From Phycisphaeraceae bacterium (GTDB lineage: Bacteria > Planctomycetota > Phycisphaerae > Phycisphaerales > UBA1924), in the NCBI GenBank assembly GCA_009827205.1, contig WUAK01000152.1, forward strand, positions 1 through 6,757: a stretch of DNA of 6,757 bases, read 5' to 3'. Below are positions 1 to 5,073 of the stretch, in pieces (the first letter of the stretch is position 1; each line of letters starts with the position of its first letter). Position numbers and translations under genes: made by a program. Under the pieces are notes generated by a model that saw nothing but the letters and a program-made list of their open reading frames with translations, ran no database searches and was not told where the DNA came from.

Positions 1-1
1 C

Positions 2-547
2 AAGAAATGGGCGACCGACGCCTTCGGTCTGAACAACCGTTACGGCGAGTTCGCTGTGCCAGGCAGCGGCTCGTGGCAGTTCATCTCGCTCGACAGCACA
101 AGCCCAGAGGGCGGGGGCTACAAGGGCCGGTTCGACGAAGAGCAGCTCGACTGGCTCGAGCGCACGCTCCGCGACGTGCCCGAAGATCGGCACGTGTGCA
201 TCGTGAGCCACATCCCGATCCTCGCCGCGTGCGTGTACTTCGACGGCGAGAACGAGAAATCGGGCGACTGGCGTGTGCCCGGCGCGTGGATGCACATCGA
301 CGCCCGCCGACTCAAGGACCTGTTCCTGGAGCACCCGCAGGTGAAGCTATGCCTCTCGGGCCACATCCACCTCGTAGATGTCGTCGACTACCTGGGCGTC
401 CGCTACGCGTGCAACGGAGCCGTCAGCGGCGGCTGGTGGCGCGGCGACTACCACGAATTCGCACCGGGCTACGCGCTCGTCGATCTGTACGACGACGGGT
501 CGAGTGAGATTGAGTTCTTTAATTATGGGTGGGAGACTAGAGACTAA
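2..547 (+). CDS. Calcineurin-like metallophosphoesterase, C-terminal part (5' end outside window)
   Basis: The frame is open from the window edge to a TAA at 545-547, giving 181 residues of a longer protein. Visible motifs are the late metal-binding signatures of the calcineurin-like phosphoesterase fold: SHIP (His70 of this fragment) and SGHIH (GHxH, His121 and His123). A conserved tail NGAVSGGWW follows at about residues 138-146. The early motifs of the family (DxH, GDxxD, GNHD) would lie upstream and are not in the window. Family members use two metal ions to hydrolyse phosphoester bonds; the substrate cannot be told from this part, and planctomycete relatives are often predicted to be exported. 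Base composition is high (42 G+C of 60 in bases 121-180), unlike the convergent neighbour. A GTG at 56 is only an internal codon, because coding similarity continues upstream of it. The family call is firm; the substrate is unknown. Confidence 0.92.
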   Translation, partial: KKWATDAFGLNNRYGEFAVPGSGSWQFISLDSTSPEGGGYKGRFDEEQLDWLERTLRDVPEDRHVCIVSHIPILAACVYFDGENEKSGDWRVPGAWMHIDARRLKDLFLEHPQVKLCLSGHIHLVDVVDYLGVRYACNGAVSGGWWRGDYHEFAPGYALVDLYDDGSSEIEFFNYGWETRD

Positions 548-563
548 GCTCGATTGATTTCGT

Positions 564-1616
564 TCAGTCCGTCTCGAACCAATACCATACATCTCGAAAG
601 AAGTCACGGGCTTCATCGGCTGACAAACTTGATTCGACGCGCGCCATCACCTTCTTCCTTTTGTCTTTTGTAAGCCAGACACGCGACATTGAGTAGATGC
701 TCTCACCGTCCGGCCCCGTACGTACACCTTGCCATGAAGCGGCCGGCCGGTCTCCCTTCGACTTGACACGCTCCGGAGTCACCGTGGGGTTGCCATCTAC
801 CTTCGAGAGTTCCTCTGCGACCCATGTTGTGTACGTCCGATCACCTGCTCCTGTAAGAGCTGAACTGCTTTTCTCGTAGTAGAACATCACGCGCGCCGTC
901 GGGCTGAGTGGACCGATGACTTCCCATACCTCATTCTGCCCACGATCGGGGGCTCTCATGCAGTGCAGCCGTGACCACGAGCGGATCTTGAGATATGGAC
1001 CTTTGTACTCGTGTAGGGGCGGTTCATCCGGCCACTCTTTGGAGATGAGAAGTTTCAACTTCGAGAGAGCTCGGTCCGCCTCATCAATCTTTTGTTCAGC
1101 GAGCTTCACATCGATCGACACCGGGCCTTCCGGAGACTCAAATGGCGTTTCGTTCAGCGCTGCTTCGACCAGCATGTCTGTTTGTTCAAATGATAAGTCG
1201 ATACCGATCCTGTTCTCAGTCGTGAGTACACCGCCACCGCGGAGCGCACTGAGGTACTCATTCTTGATACTGTTTAGTCGTCGAGGCGGCGGAGGATATC
1301 TGGCTTTGGCAGTATCTCGAATGTACTCCCACGCTTCACGTTGATACTGCTGACCTCTGATAAGATTCAGATCGATGCTCTTGCGCAAGCCTGCTCGGCC
1401 CTCTGGCTCAGACACATTGGCCCAGAACTGGTCATACAGATCTTCATTGATATAGCCCAGAGGGTGGTTAATTGTATCGAGAACTTCTTTCATTTCCGGC
1501 GTGATTTCGCCACTCTGAGCCCGGCCCGGTTCTCCCTCGGTCTGACTCGATGCACACGGTTGGCCCAGCAGCAGTGATACGGCGAGGAATATCAATAAGG
1601 CGGGTATCTTGCGCAT
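564..1616 (-). CDS. Predicted exported protein of unknown function
   Basis: I do not recognise this 350-residue protein. It begins with a good signal peptide: Met-Arg-Lys, then a hydrophobic stretch at about residues 4-18, then small residues with a plausible signal peptidase I site near CASS (21-24). The cysteine at 21 is preceded by GQP, which is not a proper lipobox. The mature protein is hydrophilic, with a helix-prone charged stretch rich in Lys, Glu and Asp in the middle (around residues 165-195), and it ends in an aromatic FRDVWYWFETD tail. I chose the ATG at 1616 over a TTG at 1637 because it directly precedes the positively charged start of the signal peptide; neither has a clear Shine-Dalgarno site. 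It lies 54 bases after the mutase stop on the same strand, so cotranscription is possible. G+C is much lower than in the mutase (28 of 60 in bases 1141-1200). It is probably a periplasmic or surface protein, but its function is not inferable. Confidence 0.78.
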   Translation of the reverse strand: MRKIPALLIFLAVSLLLGQPCASSQTEGEPGRAQSGEITPEMKEVLDTINHPLGYINEDLYDQFWANVSEPEGRAGLRKSIDLNLIRGQQYQREAWEYIRDTAKARYPPPPRRLNSIKNEYLSALRGGGVLTTENRIGIDLSFEQTDMLVEAALNETPFESPEGPVSIDVKLAEQKIDEADRALSKLKLLISKEWPDEPPLHEYKGPYLKIRSWSRLHCMRAPDRGQNEVWEVIGPLSPTARVMFYYEKSSSALTGAGDRTYTTWVAEELSKVDGNPTVTPERVKSKGDRPAASWQGVRTGPDGESIYSMSRVWLTKDKRKKVMARVESSLSADEARDFFRDVWYWFETD

Positions 1617-1670
1617 GTGACAATAGTAACACGCCAACCAGCAGCATAAAGCTCGCCTTGTTGATTCAGC

Positions 1671-3419
1671 TTACCACTCCGGCCCACCAGAGTACCGCCC
1701 GTAGATATCAGCCATCGCCTGGACCATCTCGCCCAGCGTGCAGTTGGCCAGTGCGCCGTCGACGAGGGCGGGCATGACGTTCTTGCCGTCGCGGCAGGCC
1801 TCGCGGATCTCGTCGAGCGCTTGCTCCACGCCGCCCGCGTCGCGCTTGGCCTTGAAGTCTGACAGACGGCTGACCTGCTCGGTCTCGACGGAGTCGGGGA
1901 TGGTGAGGATGTCGATCGGGCGGGTCTCCTCGGTGTCCACGTACTCGTTGACGCCGACGATGATCCGGTCTTTGGCCTCGCACTCCTCGCTGAATCGGTA
2001 GCTCGCCTCGGCGATGTGGCGGCGGAAGTAGCCCTTGTTGATGCCGTTGACGACACCGCTGCCGTAGCCGTCTGTGGGCTTGTACGCGGGGTGCTCGCTG
2101 TTGGGCGCATCTTCGCTCTTGTCAGCCGAGTCGAAGCCCTTGTAATCGCCCATCTCGTCGATCTCTCGGATGAGGTCGAGGGCCTCGGCTTCCATCTGGT
2201 CGGTCAGGCTCTCGACGAACCACGAACCGCCCAGCGGATCGACGGTGCGCGTGACGCCCGTCTCGTGAGCGAGGATCTGCTGCGTGCGGAGCGCGACGGT
2301 GACCGCTTCCTCGGTTGGCAGACCAAGTGTTTCGTCCATCGAGTCGGTGTGCAGGCTCTGGCAGCCGCCCATCGCCGCGGCCATCGCCTGGTAGGCGACG
2401 CGGACGATGTTGTTCAGGGGCTGTTGCTCAGTGAGGCTGCACCCGGCGGTCTGCACGTGCGTCTTCATGAACCACGAGCGCTCGTTCTTGGCGCCGTAGC
2501 GCTCGCGCATCATCCGCGCCCAGATGCGGCGGGCGGCGCGGAGCTTGCAGACCTCCTCGAAGAACTCGTTGTGCGAGTTGAAGAAGTAGCTGAGCCTGGG
2601 CGCGAACTGGTCGATGTCGAGCCCGCGCTCGATGCACGCCTCGACGTACTCCATGCCGTCGCGGAGGGTGAAGGCGAGCTCCTGCGTCGCGGTGCTGCCC
2701 GCCTCGCGGATGTGGTAGCCCGAGATCGAGACGCTGTTCCACTTGGGCAGATGCTGGCTCTGGAACTCGATCGTGTCGACGACAAGCTTCACCGAGGGGT
2801 CCGGCGGGTAGATGAACTCGTTCTGCGAGTGGAACTCTTTGAGGATGTCGTTCTGCAGCGTGCCGCCCAGCGTCTCCCAGCCGATGCCGCGCTGCTTGGC
2901 CATCGCGAGGTACATCGCCCAGATGACCGCGGCGGGCCCGTTGATGGTCTGGCTGACCGTGACCTGATCGATCGGGATGTCGGCGTAAAGGCGGTGCATG
3001 TCCTCGATCGTGTCGATGGCGACGCCGCACTTGCCGACCTCACCCATCGAAAGTGCATCGTCGGAGTCGCGGCCCATGAGCGTGGGCAGATCGAACGCGG
3101 TCGAGAGACCGGTGTTCGCCTTCGTACTCGTCTTGGCTGCCTGGAGCAGGTACTTGAACCTCTGGTTCGTGTCGTCGGCGGAACCGAAGCCCGCGAACTG
3201 ACGCATGGTCCAGAGCCTCGAGCGGTAGCCCTGCGGGAACAGCCCCCGCGTGTACGGATACTCGCCTGGGCTTGCGATATCGCGATCAATGGCCTTGAGC
3301 GACTCGGCTGGCTGGTTGGGGCCGTAGCTGGGTTCGAGCACGAGCCCAGAGATGGTGACCGCGTGCGGGTCGACGCCGTCGAGTCCCGGTCCGGTGATGT
3401 TGGTCTGCGAGGTGGTCAT
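1671..3419 (-). CDS. AdoCbl-dependent acyl-CoA mutase large (catalytic) subunit, isobutyryl-CoA mutase-like
   Basis: This 582-residue protein is the substrate-binding TIM-barrel subunit of the methylmalonyl-CoA mutase superfamily, which performs radical carbon-skeleton rearrangement of acyl-CoA thioesters with adenosylcobalamin. Visible family motifs are RQFAGFG (73-79), GLSTAFDLPT (104-113), GEVGKCGVAID (126-136), GTLQNDILKEF (186-196), SGYHIREAGS (233-242, with the catalytic Tyr235/His236 pair) and TVDPLGGSW (392-400). Methylmalonyl-CoA mutase has Tyr89 and Arg207; the aligned residues here are Phe75 and Gln199, the pair known from isobutyryl-CoA mutase (isobutyryl-CoA to n-butyryl-CoA). 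Ala108 sits where 2-hydroxyisobutyryl-CoA mutase, as I recall, has Asp. The protein ends after the barrel (about 560-580 residues is usual for such subunits) with no B12-binding DxHxxG domain, so a separate small subunit is required and none is seen here. Residues 425-454 form an acidic insertion. The start at 3419 is chosen over an upstream GTG-type extension because of an AGGAG nine bases before it. The superfamily is near certain; isobutyryl specificity is a good inference. Confidence 0.96.
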   Translation of the reverse strand: MTTSQTNITGPGLDGVDPHAVTISGLVLEPSYGPNQPAESLKAIDRDIASPGEYPYTRGLFPQGYRSRLWTMRQFAGFGSADDTNQRFKYLLQAAKTSTKANTGLSTAFDLPTLMGRDSDDALSMGEVGKCGVAIDTIEDMHRLYADIPIDQVTVSQTINGPAAVIWAMYLAMAKQRGIGWETLGGTLQNDILKEFHSQNEFIYPPDPSVKLVVDTIEFQSQHLPKWNSVSISGYHIREAGSTATQELAFTLRDGMEYVEACIERGLDIDQFAPRLSYFFNSHNEFFEEVCKLRAARRIWARMMRERYGAKNERSWFMKTHVQTAGCSLTEQQPLNNIVRVAYQAMAAAMGGCQSLHTDSMDETLGLPTEEAVTVALRTQQILAHETGVTRTVDPLGGSWFVESLTDQMEAEALDLIREIDEMGDYKGFDSADKSEDAPNSEHPAYKPTDGYGSGVVNGINKGYFRRHIAEASYRFSEECEAKDRIIVGVNEYVDTEETRPIDILTIPDSVETEQVSRLSDFKAKRDAGGVEQALDEIREACRDGKNVMPALVDGALANCTLGEMVQAMADIYGRYSGGPEW

Positions 3420-3428
3420 GTGGTTGTG

Positions 3429-3433
3429 CTCCT
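3429..3433 (-). promoter_or_regulatory. Shine-Dalgarno site of the mutase gene
   Basis: The minus strand reads AGGAG here, nine bases before the ATG at 3419. This fixes the mutase start at the Met of MTTSQTN. The 21-residue in-frame extension upstream (from 3482) is Pro/Arg-rich and resembles no mutase N-terminus. Confidence 0.8.
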
Positions 3434-3445
3434 GCCAGCCATCCG

Positions 3446-3461
3446 CCGCGGGAGCCCGCGG
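3446..3461 (-). repeat. GC-rich inverted repeat in the mutase leader
   Basis: Seven-base perfect arms (CCGCGGG / CCCGCGG) are separated by two bases, within a very GC-rich stretch at 3443-3467. In the mRNA it would sit just upstream of the mutase ribosome binding site. A real hairpin would need to open the inner pairs to make a loop. It may be a leader hairpin or a dyad for a DNA-binding protein; no U-tract follows, so it is not a classic terminator. Confidence 0.35.
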
Positions 3462-3480
3462 GCGGGGTTGTATACAGGGC

Positions 3481-3508
3481 ATTGTAGGGTGAGAACAGAG
3501 TGCGAACC
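3481..3508 (-). promoter_or_regulatory. Possible weak promoter for the mutase gene
   Basis: The 116-base gap between the upstream membrane-protein stop and the mutase start is the only gap of that size in the minus-strand block. It contains TACAAT (3486-3481, one mismatch to TATAAT), with a poor GGTTCG -35 candidate 16 bases upstream. A second -10-like TATACA lies at about 3476-3471. Planctomycete promoters are poorly defined, so this is only a candidate. Confidence 0.2.
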
Positions 3509-3535
3509 ACTACGAAATAAAGCACTTGGCGAGGG

Positions 3536-5071
3536 CTAATTCCCTTGCTTTTCGGCCGAGGTCACGACGTAATCTGAGCCGGTAGTGTCATCGCCGAACA
3601 TGCCGTGATTTAACGCGCGTCCGGGATTTGTACCAACGGAAACATGCCCCCCATTGTCAACTCCGTCGATTCCTACAGAGTAAAGAATAAACGGCAGCCT
3701 TCGCCTGCTGAGATTTTCATCCAGCTTGTAGATCCAAGACCGACCATCGACGCTGTACACGTCAGGGGGCAATTCCTCGAGATACTCAGGTACTAGATCA
3801 TCAAGGTGTACAGGATAACGTCCTGTTTCATACGCAAAGCACTCAATGGCTAGCAACATGTGAACTCCAGCACGCACTGTCTCACGTCTATCGAAGAGAT
3901 CACCAAGAAACCATATCTCATTCGAGAAAGTCGCCGAGTCAAGCGGGTTCGTTGCTTGCACAACCTTCATCATATCCGGTTGGATGTATGCCCACTTGTC
4001 ATATCGTTTGTGCCGAGGGAGAGTAAGGAAATCTGCAAATTCACCGTAGCGATTATCAATCTCATCCGCAATCGAATCCCACTTAGGCATCCAGAGAGAT
4101 TGCATGTTGTGTAGCCAGTGGTTGCCCTTCATTCTGGGCTGTGTTCCTGCAAACTCTGTGTGTACAAATCTCCCACTATCGGAAAAGTAACGTCGAGTGG
4201 TATGAAGAGCCCACAGCCGTTCAACGCCAATCACCTCAGCTGGATCTCTGGCTCTCTCTTGCCGTGCAACGATCTGCCTCATACTGCATGCAACATCGGA
4301 CGGAATGCCCCGAACGATATCTGATTGCAATTGATCATAAAAAAGCTCTGAAATTGCACAGCCAACAAGGTAATCTATAAAGATCGACTGGGATTCAAGG
4401 TGCTGACCGAGTGCCATCCCCTGTTCCATTGCGAGAAGATAACGCCGCCAATCTCCTCTCGACGAAGCCCTTGCCGCGGACGCACGCAGAGTTCTGGCAA
4501 CAGACCGCATCTTGCCATGAATCGCAAAGTCGATCAATTCGCCATCTTTAGCATGTTCATCTATTGGGCGAATCGAAACATGGCTCGCTGCGACGCGATC
4601 GAGTAGCTCTGTAATCCCAACAACATCCAACTGACGCACGGCTCGTTCGGCGAGCAGCTTTGCCTGGTTCAGTTCATCGAGTATCTCATCCCAAGGGCGG
4701 TTCGTCGAGTGAAACTCTTCACTGGCTAGACTCAACGCATAGTCGTAATCAGTGATCGGCAAAAACTCGTATGCATATCCATTGCCCAAGTCATACCAAG
4801 GCCGGCCATCCTCTGTTTTTAATCCAGAGAGCATCGCCTCATGCAACTCACCGATTTCGACAAGAAGAGGCCATATATCATCACCTGAACCTCGCCGCAA
4901 TCCCTCGTTAATTTCGCGCACCTGCTTTGCGTAAACTACATCTGAACTTGGCTTCAGAGTATATGCGATCCATACCTCAAGCCCGACCCACCCGAGAGTG
5001 AGCAGCACGATCACAACAACCGTCGTCAGGATCGGACGGAACCTTCCTGGGGCGTGCTTGTGGCTCCCCAC
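3536..5071 (-). CDS. Single-pass membrane protein with GspG-like C-terminal module (second complete paralogue)
   Basis: This is an uncharacterised 511-residue protein. A short basic N-terminus (KHAPGRFRP) precedes one hydrophobic segment at about residues 13-37, predicting cytoplasmic N-terminus and an exported body. The middle contains a helical stretch around 185-275 and the motif HWxxN...MPxW (318-331), both shared with the gene upstream. Residues 406-475 resemble the C-terminal part of type II secretion pseudopilin GspG: an LLAIECFAYETGRYP start, a DLVPEYLEELP linker, a WIYKL strand, then ILYSVGIDGVDNGG where GspG binds calcium. The tail has GSDYVV (498-503). There is no prepilin peptidase motif (no GF...E), so it is not an ordinary pseudopilin. 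The start is GTG, chosen because it follows GAGGAG by five bases and lies two bases after the previous stop, indicating translational coupling. G+C is lower than in the mutase (30 of 60 in bases 3901-3960). The gene is certain in my view; its function is unknown. Confidence 0.88.
   Translation of the reverse strand: MGSHKHAPGRFRPILTTVVVIVLLTLGWVGLEVWIAYTLKPSSDVVYAKQVREINEGLRRGSGDDIWPLLVEIGELHEAMLSGLKTEDGRPWYDLGNGYAYEFLPITDYDYALSLASEEFHSTNRPWDEILDELNQAKLLAERAVRQLDVVGITELLDRVAASHVSIRPIDEHAKDGELIDFAIHGKMRSVARTLRASAARASSRGDWRRYLLAMEQGMALGQHLESQSIFIDYLVGCAISELFYDQLQSDIVRGIPSDVACSMRQIVARQERARDPAEVIGVERLWALHTTRRYFSDSGRFVHTEFAGTQPRMKGNHWLHNMQSLWMPKWDSIADEIDNRYGEFADFLTLPRHKRYDKWAYIQPDMMKVVQATNPLDSATFSNEIWFLGDLFDRRETVRAGVHMLLAIECFAYETGRYPVHLDDLVPEYLEELPPDVYSVDGRSWIYKLDENLSRRRLPFILYSVGIDGVDNGGHVSVGTNPGRALNHGMFGDDTTGSDYVVTSAEKQGN
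4974..5050 (-). repeat. Anchor-encoding direct repeat, copy in 3536-5071 gene
   Basis: These 77 bases match 6494-6570 with nine mismatches counted by eye and no gaps. They encode residues 8-33 (arginine-rich cap plus membrane segment). Flanking DNA on both sides diverges quickly. Confidence 0.8.
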
Positions 5072-5073
5072 TG

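Noticed and set aside
548..563. Bidirectional terminator between the convergent phosphoesterase and exported-protein genes
   Set aside because: The 16-base gap has no inverted repeat or T-tract; any terminator would have to lie inside the coding ends, and I see none.
1468..1647. Minus-strand ATG frame of 59 codons starting MLLVGVLLLSHAQ, with AAGG eight bases upstream
   Set aside because: It looks briefly like a signal peptide but turns into low-complexity Arg-rich sequence and stops early. The overlapping frame gives a better signal peptide followed by a long protein. A frameshift joining the two is possible but not supported.
3420..3482. Mutase start at 3482, 21 codons upstream
   Set aside because: The added residues are Pro/Arg-rich and span the GC-rich inverted repeat, and the good AGGAG site serves the ATG at 3419.
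3420..3535. Cobalamin riboswitch ahead of the B12-dependent mutase
   Set aside because: The gap is too short for a typical cobalamin riboswitch and contains no recognisable B12-box sequence.
2016..3539. Long plus-strand open frame opposite the mutase gene
   Set aside because: It is the antisense shadow of a GC-rich gene: the translation is a monotonous Arg/Ala/Val/Asp/Leu mix with no recognisable domain, while the minus strand encodes a textbook mutase.
3500..3540. Intrinsic terminator after the second membrane paralogue
   Set aside because: There is a short T-rich stretch on the minus strand (CTTTATTT), but no stable GC-rich stem directly before it.
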